DNA from: an uncultured Bacilli bacterium
GTDB lineage: Bacteria; Bacillota_I; Bacilli_A; RF39; UBA660
DNA: 64,000 nt
Direction: 5' to 3'
Assembly (NCBI GenBank): GCA_944358445.1
Contig: CALVRC010000002.1
Coordinates: 1 to 64,000 of the forward strand
Every line of letters starts with the position of its first letter. Within the stretch, counting starts at the first letter, position 1. Of this stretch, positions 6,395 to 15,328 are shown one piece after another. The notes beneath the pieces were generated by a model. That model had not been told where the DNA came from, searched no databases, and was given only the letters and a program-made list of their open reading frames with translations. Position numbers and translations under genes: made by a program.

Positions 6395-8439
6395 TTTTGC
6401 CCTCCTTTTATTACTTCATCTGATTCTTTAGTCTTTTTAATTAAATCATGAACAATTATATCGTTAGAAACGGCAATTTCTTTTTCTGCTTTTTCCGTGT
6501 ATTTGGAAATGTAATCTTTACTAATAACTGATTCTTCATCAAAGACAATGGCCTCTCCATTTTGATTGTCATAGTACATTTTATCTGTTATCCAATTTCC
6601 ATTTGGAAATACTACATAGTGATCATCTGTACTGAATACATCATGACCTAAAGCGTATGGATTTTCTATACCTAACATATTACCTAAAGTTGGAAGTACG
6701 TCATACATTCCAGTTACAGTAGTTATTTCTTTATTTATTTTCTTTTTTAAATCTTTATCTTTAGTCCAGATGATAAACGGTACTTTTCTATTCAATTCAT
6801 AATCATATTTAGTAAATTCTTTATATTCAGGGTCACTTTTAGATCTTTTAGAGTCTGTTTCTGGATTGTAGTTATAGTAATAATCATATTCACCTCTTTT
6901 AACTTTGGCATCATGATCACCATATATAACTAAAACAGTGTCTTCTAATAATCCTTCTTTATCTAATTCTTCAACAAATTCACCTATGGCTTCATCTGCA
7001 TAATGAGCTGTTGTAAAATATCTACCTAAGGTAGTGTTTTTTAAATAATCATTTACAACCTCTGTTTGCTCACCAGTAACTTCATCTGTTTTTGTATACT
7101 TATATGTTAAGTCTAAATCTGTTGTATCTTCAAAGCCTTCAAAAGGTGTATGGTTCGTAAGCATTATTAGTAGTCCATAATATTTATCATGTTTTTCTTG
7201 AATAGCTTTTATTTTTTGAACTGATTGTTTGAAGAATGATTTATCTGATAAACCTAAACCAACCATATCATCTAATTTATAATCTTTATCATAGTAATAA
7301 AATCTATCATATCCTAATTGTTTATGCATTACTTCTCTATTCCACATATTACCTTTATTAGCATGCATACTAAATACATAATAATCTTCTTCTTTTAAGA
7401 ATTTTTGTATTGAAGGATATTCTCTATCCCAATAACTTACAAAGACTGTACCACTACTTGCTGGAAGTAATGATGTACTATATGTAAATTCTGTATCACT
7501 ACTTGTTCCAACACTTTCTTGTGAATAAAAGTTAGAAAAATACATTCCTTCTTCAGCTAATTTTTTTAAATTAGGAGCAATAGTTTTACCATTAATCTCT
7601 GTATCTAATAAATAGTTTTGCATACTTTCAGCATGTATTACTATAACATTTTTACCTTTAAATATATCAGTATATTTATTATTTTTATGTTCTTCTTTAT
7701 TTTCTTTATAATATTCACGGAATTCTTTAGCTGCGGTATCATATCCAAAAAGTGGACTTATTTGTGGTTTCAAACTGGCAATTAAATCATTTCCTTGATA
7801 AGTATATATACCAAATTTCATGACAACATATTCTCTATTCCACTGTTTATATAATCTACTAATATCGGTTCCAGTTAAAGTTGATAAAAAGAAGCCTAAA
7901 ACAATGGTTGCGGCAACTAAAACTTTTAATACTGCCACTTTTGGTTTTTCTTTAGTTTTTAATTTTGAATAATAACCTTGTTTTAAGAGTTTACGGTGTA
8001 TAAATAATAATGTTATAGGAGCCCATATATAGCATATATCTTTTAGTTCCATTATTGTTCCTAAAGCATCACTTACACCTGCTAATTGTAATGATGTTGC
8101 TAGAAGTGAAAATGACGTAAATGAAATATAGTTTGTATAATAAACTGAATTAATTAAACAAATAGCTGTAAATATTACTGACCATACCATATAATATTTA
8201 AATCTATTTTTAGGTTTAAAGAAATATGCTAGAGAACCTACAAATAAAATAAAGGCTAAATCAGCTAATATAGGTGATATAGCCGTATAATTTTTTACTG
8301 TTAAAAAACGAATCAAACAACCATTAATTAAGGAAGTTATGATAAATGTGGTAAATAAAACATTGTTTTTGAAAAAATATATTGTATTATCTTTTGCTTT
8401 TTTAAAAACGCCAATTAATTTGTGGCCAAATTTTTTCAT
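6391..8439 (-). CDS. LTA synthase family protein (sulfatase-fold glycerol phosphotransferase-like)
   Basis: The 682-aa protein has about five N-terminal transmembrane helices (residues 20-200) and an extracellular sulfatase-fold domain. The HAESMQ segment matches the metal-binding Glu of LtaS, VGTSSDTEF has the nucleophilic Thr context and YGDHD carries the metal-binding Asp/His. LtaS enzymes polymerise glycerol phosphate from phosphatidylglycerol onto a glycolipid anchor; a glycolipid-type glycosyltransferase lies at 46921. ATG 8439 follows GAGGTGG; an in-frame TTG at 8451 would lie upstream of that SD. The downstream gene overlaps it by 4 bp. Confidence 0.88.
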   Translation of the reverse strand: MKKFGHKLIGVFKKAKDNTIYFFKNNVLFTTFIITSLINGCLIRFLTVKNYTAISPILADLAFILFVGSLAYFFKPKNRFKYYMVWSVIFTAICLINSVYYTNYISFTSFSLLATSLQLAGVSDALGTIMELKDICYIWAPITLLFIHRKLLKQGYYSKLKTKEKPKVAVLKVLVAATIVLGFFLSTLTGTDISRLYKQWNREYVVMKFGIYTYQGNDLIASLKPQISPLFGYDTAAKEFREYYKENKEEHKNNKYTDIFKGKNVIVIHAESMQNYLLDTEINGKTIAPNLKKLAEEGMYFSNFYSQESVGTSSDTEFTYSTSLLPASSGTVFVSYWDREYPSIQKFLKEEDYYVFSMHANKGNMWNREVMHKQLGYDRFYYYDKDYKLDDMVGLGLSDKSFFKQSVQKIKAIQEKHDKYYGLLIMLTNHTPFEGFEDTTDLDLTYKYTKTDEVTGEQTEVVNDYLKNTTLGRYFTTAHYADEAIGEFVEELDKEGLLEDTVLVIYGDHDAKVKRGEYDYYYNYNPETDSKRSKSDPEYKEFTKYDYELNRKVPFIIWTKDKDLKKKINKEITTVTGMYDVLPTLGNMLGIENPYALGHDVFSTDDHYVVFPNGNWITDKMYYDNQNGEAIVFDEESVISKDYISKYTEKAEKEIAVSNDIIVHDLIKKTKESDEVIKGGQK

Positions 8440-8451
8440 ATTCCACCTCAA

Positions 8452-8653
8452 TTACTTTTAACATTATAGCACTTTTTTGAAATAAAAAAAAGTATTTGGA
8501 ATATACTTTAAGAATGTTTAATTTGAATATATTAAAAGTGGCTTAGCAAGCCACTAGGAGACTATTACCTTTAATACTTTATTTTGATTCTTTAATCATG
8601 AAAGTACTAGTAGTCTGCACTGTAAGCATATACCGGTAATAAATATATGCCCA
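8452..8653 (-). other. Intergenic region with hairpin after the YihY gene
   Basis: This 200-bp gap has no supportable gene. A perfect 8-bp stem (AGTGGCTT at 8537-8544, AAGCCACT at 8548-8555) followed by TTTTAATAT on the minus strand is probably the terminator of the YihY gene. Short open frames of about 15 codons are not convincing. Confidence 0.45.
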
Positions 8654-9496
8654 TTAGTTATTTTGATTTGTTTTTTTATTTTTATACACGTTTTTAAATC
8701 TATTATATTCATCAGCATTTATAGCTATACCCATAACAAATATATAAGTCAGTATATACACCCAAATCATCATAACAATTATTCCAGATATACTTCCATA
8801 AAATAGGCTATAATTTGCCAGATTAGAGACATAATATGAATATACTGAAGTTGTTACTATCCAACATACGGTTGTGAATAGTGCACCTTTATTCATAAAT
8901 TTACTAGAAATTTTTTCATCAGGTGAAATTGTATATATTATTTTTAGTATCCAGAATATTAAGACAAAAGCTACGGGCCATTTTAATAAGACAAAAATGT
9001 AATAGACATTATTGCTTATTGATTGCATAATTTCTAAACTTAAAATCTTTTCTAAAATGATATTTCCATAAGCTAGAACTACAAAGATAAATATAAAAAG
9101 GAACATTAATAGAATTATCATAAAAAAGGCTTTAACTCTATCTTTTATATAGTCATCGTTTTTTATATTATATAGTTCATTAGAAGTTATAATTATAGAA
9201 TATGTACCATTTGAAACTAATATAAAACCAACTATCATAAAAAATAATACATTGGTTGTAATATGGCTATTTTCTATGAATGGTAAGACTATCTGCATAA
9301 CATTTTCTGGGACTATTTCTCCAATTGTATTTATTAATGGTTCAAAGAAGTATACCATTTTTGAACCAATATAACCAAATAATGTTAAGAGAGGAAAGAT
9401 GGCTAAAATTAAGAAAAAAGCTAACTGACCAGGCAATATTTTCATCTCTGGCCTTTTTATCAAATTTAATATTCTTTTTAAATATGATTTTATCAT
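8654..9496 (-). CDS. YihY/BrkB family inner-membrane protein
   Basis: The 280-aa polytopic protein has about six transmembrane helices and family features: PGQLAFFLILAIFPLLTLFGY near the N-terminus, then GSISGIIVMMIWVYILTYIFVMGIAINA at the end. Transport or secretion roles have been suggested for the family, but the function is not established. The older name 'RNase BN' is a misassignment. It follows the GGDEF-type gene by 20 bp and may be in the same operon. Confidence 0.85.
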   Translation of the reverse strand: MIKSYLKRILNLIKRPEMKILPGQLAFFLILAIFPLLTLFGYIGSKMVYFFEPLINTIGEIVPENVMQIVLPFIENSHITTNVLFFMIVGFILVSNGTYSIIITSNELYNIKNDDYIKDRVKAFFMIILLMFLFIFIFVVLAYGNIILEKILSLEIMQSISNNVYYIFVLLKWPVAFVLIFWILKIIYTISPDEKISSKFMNKGALFTTVCWIVTTSVYSYYVSNLANYSLFYGSISGIIVMMIWVYILTYIFVMGIAINADEYNRFKNVYKNKKTNQNN

Positions 9497-9516
9497 ACAG
9501 CCTCTTTCCTTTCAAT

Positions 9517-11547
9517 TTAATTTTTTACTTCTTCTTTATTATTTCTCATGTCTAAAGTAGCTTCATTAATAGCATCATCAATAGTTTTTATTTCGTCATT
9601 AATCATACTATAACCAATAGCAGCTCCAAATCCATGAGATAATTCTTTAAATTCTTTATTTAATTTTCTAATATAAGTTACTACAGATTTTTCATCATGA
9701 CCTATAATAAATATCAAAAATTCATTTCCGTTAGTTCTAAGTATTTCACTATCACTTAGTTGGTGATTAATTAAAATACTAGCTGCTTCAACTATTACTT
9801 TATCACCTTCAGCGTGACCAAAGTTATCATTAATATAAGCAATATTATTTAAGTCAATAATAATTACTGATTGTGGATATGCTTCGCTATTATCCCATGC
9901 GGTCATGTTATCATTTAAATAATTACGATTTTTAAGTGATGTTAGAGTATCAACGTAACGTAATTTATCTGTTTTTGAGAGTTTACTATTAATATTTTTT
10001 TTCTTACCAAAAATTATTTTAGTGATAATTCCGGCAATAGCAAGTAAAACAATTACTATACAACTTAATATTAATTGTAAATTCTTATTATTATTATTTG
10101 ATAAAAGTAAATTTTTATAACTATCGTTCATCATCTCTTTGACATTTACAAATGATAAATAGAAATTGAAGAAATCATTTAGGTTTTCATTTTTATTTTG
10201 TGAAATAAATCCATAATTATTATCAATATCTAAGGTATTAAGTTTCTTATAGTTTTTTAGTTCTAGTCTAACATAATAATCATAAGTGTATTCATCTATA
10301 GCCGCAATGTCATCAGCTTTAATTTTGTTTATTAAATCTTTAATATTTTGATATTCTTTAGTTTTAACACCATTTGATTTTAAATATCTTGATATTTTAC
10401 TATCCTTTATGGTTAATATTGTTTTATCTTGTAATGATGTGACGTTGTTAACTGTTAGGTCTGTATTTTTATCTGTTATAATAACTATTTTACTATCATA
10501 TACAGGAAGTGTTTTAAATGTTTTTGTATTTATTTTGCTATTATTGAAATTATTTAATAATAAATCTAATTTATTTGTTTCAAAATCTTTAAGCATATTT
10601 TCAACTGATGAATATTGCTTATAATCTATTTCAATACCTGCTACTTTAGCAAAATCACTAATTATTTCATGATTAAATCCTTTTAAACTACCATTTATAG
10701 CCATATCATATGGAGGATTTGCGACAAATCCATATGTATATCTTCTACTTCTAAAATCAGTTTGATTTTTTTCACTAATTTCTTTATAAGTAAAATAGGT
10801 GTTGGCAAGGTGTTTATTAAATGAGTCTTTCAAATCTTTTTTTTGCCATTTATTAAAATATTTAGTAATAATTTTATTGAGTTTATCGTTATCACCTAAT
10901 TTTATTGTATAATTTGTTTTATATTCAGTTATATTATAAACTATATGCATGGCTTCTGTTTTTAAAATATTTTCTAAATAATCTAATTTGGGTAAAACTA
11001 TAGCGTTTACTTCATTGTTTGCTAAAGCAGTTAATAATTCATCGTTTGTATTATATCCTTGATAGGTTAGATTTAAAGAACCTTTTAGATAGTTTTCTAC
11101 ATCTTTTAAGCTATCATTTAAAACTCCAACTTTTAAATCTTTTATTTCATCAATACTAGTATAATATTTTTCTTCTTTAGAAATTAAGGCATAATTATCT
11201 TGATATAAAACTAAATCTTTGGATGTTGATTTATCTTTTTTTAATAATGCATATTCAGTTTGAGGATTGTTATTTTCTTCATATGATAATTTATTAAATT
11301 CAAGACCAGTATCACTTTCTAGGTCAGTTATGAAATCAAATAATAATCCACTTCCATTATCATTTATAATTGGAATATTGTTTAATGCTGAAAAGTCAAT
11401 TACTTTATTTTTGTTATCTTCGATCCATTTTTTTTCGATGACTGTTAATGTTGTTTTTTGGTCTTCTTTAGTAAAAAAACGGACTACGCCGATAGAACCT
11501 AAAATTAAAATAACAACTATGGCAATTATTCCGATTTTTTTATTCAC
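9517..11547 (-). CDS. Membrane sensor with tandem solute-binding-like domains and degenerate GGDEF domain
   Basis: Order in the 676-aa protein: transmembrane segment (6-25), extracellular region with two SBP_bac_3-like domains (about 30-245 and 265-480; YTYGFVANPPYDMAINGSLKGFNHEI starts the second), transmembrane segment (about 490-512) and a GGDEF-type domain. The last keeps LTSLKNRNYLN, IIDLNNIAYINDNFGHAEGD, but the signature is RTNGNEF instead of GGDEF, so cyclic-di-GMP synthesis is doubtful. It may be a receptor or an altered cyclase. It starts with GTG 11547 after GAGGTAGAAAG, overlapping the upstream gene by 8 bp. Confidence 0.82.
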   Translation of the reverse strand: MNKKIGIIAIVVILILGSIGVVRFFTKEDQKTTLTVIEKKWIEDNKNKVIDFSALNNIPIINDNGSGLLFDFITDLESDTGLEFNKLSYEENNNPQTEYALLKKDKSTSKDLVLYQDNYALISKEEKYYTSIDEIKDLKVGVLNDSLKDVENYLKGSLNLTYQGYNTNDELLTALANNEVNAIVLPKLDYLENILKTEAMHIVYNITEYKTNYTIKLGDNDKLNKIITKYFNKWQKKDLKDSFNKHLANTYFTYKEISEKNQTDFRSRRYTYGFVANPPYDMAINGSLKGFNHEIISDFAKVAGIEIDYKQYSSVENMLKDFETNKLDLLLNNFNNSKINTKTFKTLPVYDSKIVIITDKNTDLTVNNVTSLQDKTILTIKDSKISRYLKSNGVKTKEYQNIKDLINKIKADDIAAIDEYTYDYYVRLELKNYKKLNTLDIDNNYGFISQNKNENLNDFFNFYLSFVNVKEMMNDSYKNLLLSNNNNKNLQLILSCIVIVLLAIAGIITKIIFGKKKNINSKLSKTDKLRYVDTLTSLKNRNYLNDNMTAWDNSEAYPQSVIIIDLNNIAYINDNFGHAEGDKVIVEAASILINHQLSDSEILRTNGNEFLIFIIGHDEKSVVTYIRKLNKEFKELSHGFGAAIGYSMINDEIKTIDDAINEATLDMRNNKEEVKN

Positions 11548-12007
11548 TGCTTTCTACCTCACTTCCGTAATCAAAGCTGCCCTCTGTTTTATGTTTGTAT
11601 CCAGCTATTGGGTAATTTTCATTTTCTTCTTCAGTATCTATTAAAATTTGTATATCATAATATTCTTTATTTTTATCAGATATTTTATCTAAAATAGTAT
11701 CCCCTAATTTTTTTGCATCATCTTTACTCATATCAGGAGCAACAGTAATAATAAAGTTTAATATACGTCCCTCATTATGATATTCAACATCATTAACCAT
11801 TTTGTTTTCTTTCAATTTACTTTCAATATCATTAATTACTCCAGAAGAAATTTTATGATCTTCAATACCTTCTAGACGATCACCATATTTATTGTTACTA
11901 AAAACAGGTACAATAAATAACCATATAATTATTACAAAGAAGATAATTAAAAATGCGATAGTTCCAATTATACATTCTTTTTTATGATTTTTTATAAATT
12001 TTTTCAT
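11540..12007 (-). CDS. Hypothetical single-pass membrane protein
   Basis: The 155-aa product has a short basic cytoplasmic tail (MKKFIKNHKKE), one transmembrane helix (about 13-35) and an acidic extracellular domain with VNDVEYHNEGRILNFIITV and DAKKLGDTIL, ending EVESSE. I do not recognise the family. ATG 12007 follows GAAGGTGAT. It lies between the big prepilin and the GGDEF-type receptor, overlapping the latter by 8 bp; co-transcription with the prepilin is likely. Confidence 0.7.
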   Translation of the reverse strand: MKKFIKNHKKECIIGTIAFLIIFFVIIIWLFIVPVFSNNKYGDRLEGIEDHKISSGVINDIESKLKENKMVNDVEYHNEGRILNFIITVAPDMSKDDAKKLGDTILDKISDKNKEYYDIQILIDTEEENENYPIAGYKHKTEGSFDYGSEVESSE

Positions 12008-12048
12008 TATATCACCTTCAAACATTATACTATATTTTACATTAATTT

Positions 12049-13083
12049 TCAAACCGCGTTAATTATATATGGATTATTTTCAGATCCAGTTCCACCAATT
12101 ATTTTAGAGTCTTTATTGATGGTTAAAACTGGTCTGACATTTAATGATACATTACTATTTTCTGTATCTATTATTCCATTTTCAATTGTGTAAATATTAG
12201 TTCCATTATTATTTATAGTGTACTCTGGGCCATTTTCTATTGAAAAGTCTGATAAGTAATTTCCTTTCGTACATTCTACTTCAGTACCATTTATACATTT
12301 TAAATTATTTGAGGCATTTAAATAATCTTCGGTTGTTAACAGACCGACATTAACTGTTTCTTTTTCTATGCATTTTTCGTTTTCGTATGATGTACAAAAT
12401 GATGTGTTTTTAAATTCTGAAACAGTATCTAAGCTTGTGAAAAATGTTTTATTTAGATATGTTTTTACAGTAGAATTATCAAAGTTAATATTTCCATCAA
12501 GGCTCCAAGCTATTTTGGTTGTTTCATCATTACTAATAATTTTTATACTTCCATCACTATTATTACTAATTATTCGCCATAATTTTCCATTTAGTTTTAA
12601 ATAATTATCTGGATTTTCTCCTTTATAAATACCATTTTGCGCTAATAAAACATCTTTTTTTTTAGAGTTATTAATTATAGTAGTGGCTAAATCATTCATA
12701 GCTATATCTTCATCTTCACTTTTATCAACATATGTAAATATAAACTGTTTTTTAGAGCTATCATATTTTATTTCAACATTACCTTTTAAGTTTTCACTGC
12801 TATGACGTGGATCTTTAATTTCATCATTTGAAATATATCCTTCATTTACTAATGTGTCAACTGGAAGACGGTATACTGAACCATCATCTGGCAATATATT
12901 TGCATGTTTTAAACTCCATGTTTTAGCAGCTTTTTCAATGACAGCTACCTGATCGTTATATGCACTTTCTCTTGAATTTCTGATAACTGATGCGATTGCT
13001 GGATAAACAACTAATGCTATTAAGCCTAATATAGCTACAACAGCGATTAACTCAACTAATGTAAATCCCTTTATTTTTTTCAT
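12049..13083 (-). CDS. Type IV pilin-like protein with C-terminal adhesin-like module
   Basis: The 344-aa protein begins MKKIKGFTLVELIAVVAILG, a class III prepilin signal cut before Phe by a prepilin peptidase, followed by a pilin helix and a domain to about residue 125. From about residue 150 it has a module also found in the TasA-like protein at 15329 (here YKGENPDNYLKLNGKLWRII, then SNNSDGSIKII, VKTYLNKTF, VGLLTTEDYLNAS, VRPVLTIN, GGTGSENNPYII). The terminal part is low-GC and Asn-rich, unlike the GC-rich island in the paralogous modules. ATG 13083 follows AGGTGA. A strong promoter lies at 13107-13135. Confidence 0.88.
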   Translation of the reverse strand: MKKIKGFTLVELIAVVAILGLIALVVYPAIASVIRNSRESAYNDQVAVIEKAAKTWSLKHANILPDDGSVYRLPVDTLVNEGYISNDEIKDPRHSSENLKGNVEIKYDSSKKQFIFTYVDKSEDEDIAMNDLATTIINNSKKKDVLLAQNGIYKGENPDNYLKLNGKLWRIISNNSDGSIKIISNDETTKIAWSLDGNINFDNSTVKTYLNKTFFTSLDTVSEFKNTSFCTSYENEKCIEKETVNVGLLTTEDYLNASNNLKCINGTEVECTKGNYLSDFSIENGPEYTINNNGTNIYTIENGIIDTENSNVSLNVRPVLTINKDSKIIGGTGSENNPYIINAV

Positions 13084-13106
13084 TTTTATCACCTATTCTA
13101 TTATAA

Positions 13107-13135
13107 ATTATAAAATAATTAGTGTTCAAAGTCAA
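13107..13135 (-). promoter_or_regulatory. Sigma-A type promoter of the large prepilin gene
   Basis: On the minus strand TTGACT (13135-13130), a 17-bp spacer and TATAAT (13112-13107) lie about 25 bp before the prepilin start codon. The -35 overlaps the likely promoter of the divergent U32 gene (TATAAT near 13144-13149 on the plus strand). Confidence 0.75.
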
Positions 13136-13180
13136 CTAACCATGATATAATACTTTTGTAAATTTACGGGGTGAGATTTT

Positions 13181-15274
13181 ATGTTTAAAACTGAACTTTT
13201 AAGTCCAGCTGGAAATATGAAAACTTTAATTTCGGCAGTTAATAATGGCGCGGATGCTGTCTATATTGGGGGCAAAATGTTTGGGGCAAGAGCTTTTGCG
13301 GATAATTTTTCTTTTGACGAGATAAATGAAGCTATTAAATACTGCCATTTATATGGTGTTAAACTTTATGTTACGGCTAATACAGTTATTTTTGAAAATG
13401 AGATTGAAGAGTTTTTAGATTATATGAATTTTTTATATGAATCTGGTGTGGATGCTGTTATTATGCAGGATTTAGGGATGATTAATTTAGTTAGAAGATT
13501 AATTCCTGATTTAGAGATTCATGCATCTACACAGATTAATGCTCATAATGATGAGAGTTTATATTTACTTGAAAGTATTGGGGTTAAAAGAGCTGTTTTA
13601 GCTAGAGAGATGAGTTTAGATGAGATTAAGAGTTTAAAATGTCCTATAGAAAAAGAAGTGTTTATTCATGGGGCTTTATGTGTTTCTTATAGTGGTCAAT
13701 GTTTATTTAGTAGTTTAAATGGCGGTAGAAGTGGCAATAGAGGTAGATGTGTACAATCTTGTAGATTACCTTATGAACTTTATGATGATAAAAAAATTAA
13801 AACTGAAGGTAAATATTTACTTAGTACTAAGGAACTTTGTTTAGTTAATAATATAAAGGATGTTTTGGATGCGAATATTGATAGTTTAAAAATAGAAGGA
13901 AGAATGAAAAGCCCAGAATATGTTGGATATGTTACTAAAGTTTATAGAAGACTAATTGATGAATATTATTTAGGATTAGAACCTAAGGTTACAGAAGAAG
14001 AAATATATAATTTGAATGTTTTATTTAATAGAAAATTTACTAATGGTTATTTGTTTAATGATGATATTTATAATATTAAAACTTCTAATCATTTAGGCGC
14101 ACCTATTGGTAAAGTTATTAAGGTTAATGATCATAAGATTTATATTAAATTAGATCATGATTTATTTCAAGAAGATGGAATTAGATTTTGTGAGAGTTCG
14201 AAAGGAATGATTATAAATAAGCTTTATAATGAAAAAGAACTACTTGTTAATCATGTTTCTAAAGGTTCTATTGCAGTAGTTGATAATAAGGTGGGGCTTA
14301 ATAGTAAAGACTTGGTTAATAAAACTGTTTCTAAGAATTTAATTAATGAGATGAAAAAAAGTAATGATAAGAAAGTTTTTGTTTCTTTTAAATTAAAAGC
14401 TTTAGTTAATACTCCTTTGGAACTTACTATTGATGATGGTGTTAATCGTATTTGTGAAAAATCTATTTTATTAGATAAGGCTAAAAACAGAGCTACTACT
14501 AAGGAGGAGGTTTATTCTAAATTAAATAAACTTGGCTCTACTCCATTTTGTTTAGATAAATGTGATATAGAGTTAGATGATGTATTTATTCCAATGAGCG
14601 TTTTAAATGAACTTAGAAGAAAAGTTTGTGATGAATTAATATTTAAAAGATGTGAATGTAATAATAAAGTTAATTTTAAATACGAGAAAAAAATTATTGA
14701 ACAAAGTAATGATTCTATGAGCATTTTAGTTAGAAATGAGAAACAACTTAAATGTGTTTTGGGTAAATTTAGAATATATACGGAAGACTATAAATTATAT
14801 AAAAAATATAAAGATAAAAATGTCTTTTATAAATTACCTAGAATAATGCATGAATTTCCTTCATTTGAAAATGAAAATTTACTTGTTAGTGAACTTGGAG
14901 GTATTTATAAATATAGTAAAAATAATAATGTTATAGCAGATTATCCACTGAATATTACTAACAGTGAAACAGTTAATTTTTTGCATAGTTTAGGAGTTAA
15001 AATATCAACTATTTCTCCAGAGGTTAATAACTATGAATTAGAAAAATATAGTTTCCCTACAGAAAAAATAATTTATGGAAGACCTGATTTAATGATTTTA
15101 AAAAAGTTTAGAAAAGATGGTAAATATTTAAAAAATAATTTAAATAATTATTTTCCTATTATTCATGGTAAATATACTACTATTTTACATCATAAAAATA
15201 TTGATTTAAGACAATATAATGGTAGAGTTTTATTATTTGATGAAACTGAAAAAGAGATTAAAAATTTGATTTAA
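13181..15274 (+). CDS. U32 family peptidase / TrhP-like tRNA hydroxylation protein
   Basis: The 697-aa protein starts FKTELLSPAGNMKTLISAVNNGADAVYIGG, the U32 hallmark. It contains the Cys cluster GALCVSYSGQCLFSS..GRCVQSCRLPYELY that binds an iron-sulfur cluster in RlhA/TrhP-type members, and a C-terminal extension beyond residue 400. Relatives of this length act in 5-hydroxyuridine formation on tRNA (TrhP) or 23S rRNA (RlhA); which of these applies here cannot be fixed from sequence. The start follows GGGGTGAG. It is the only plus-strand gene in this neighbourhood, divergent from the large prepilin. Confidence 0.85.
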   Translation: MFKTELLSPAGNMKTLISAVNNGADAVYIGGKMFGARAFADNFSFDEINEAIKYCHLYGVKLYVTANTVIFENEIEEFLDYMNFLYESGVDAVIMQDLGMINLVRRLIPDLEIHASTQINAHNDESLYLLESIGVKRAVLAREMSLDEIKSLKCPIEKEVFIHGALCVSYSGQCLFSSLNGGRSGNRGRCVQSCRLPYELYDDKKIKTEGKYLLSTKELCLVNNIKDVLDANIDSLKIEGRMKSPEYVGYVTKVYRRLIDEYYLGLEPKVTEEEIYNLNVLFNRKFTNGYLFNDDIYNIKTSNHLGAPIGKVIKVNDHKIYIKLDHDLFQEDGIRFCESSKGMIINKLYNEKELLVNHVSKGSIAVVDNKVGLNSKDLVNKTVSKNLINEMKKSNDKKVFVSFKLKALVNTPLELTIDDGVNRICEKSILLDKAKNRATTKEEVYSKLNKLGSTPFCLDKCDIELDDVFIPMSVLNELRRKVCDELIFKRCECNNKVNFKYEKKIIEQSNDSMSILVRNEKQLKCVLGKFRIYTEDYKLYKKYKDKNVFYKLPRIMHEFPSFENENLLVSELGGIYKYSKNNNVIADYPLNITNSETVNFLHSLGVKISTISPEVNNYELEKYSFPTEKIIYGRPDLMILKKFRKDGKYLKNNLNNYFPIIHGKYTTILHHKNIDLRQYNGRVLLFDETEKEIKNLI

Positions 15275-15283
15275 TCTCTTTTT
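15249..15283 (+). terminator. Terminator of the U32 gene
   Basis: A 14-bp perfect stem (AAAAAGAGATTAAA / TTTAATCTCTTTTT) spans the stop codon and ends in a T tract. Confidence 0.8.
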
Positions 15284-15328
15284 AAATATTTATATATCAA
15301 ACTTTAACAAATTTAAGTTTTTAACAAT

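Noticed and set aside
8556-8653. Short frames (MGIYLLPVYAYSADY and similar) in the gap after YihY
   Set aside because: About 15 codons, no SD, no conserved pattern.
8654-9496. Ribonuclease BN annotation for the YihY-family gene
   Set aside because: The name comes from an old misassignment; the protein is a polytopic membrane protein.
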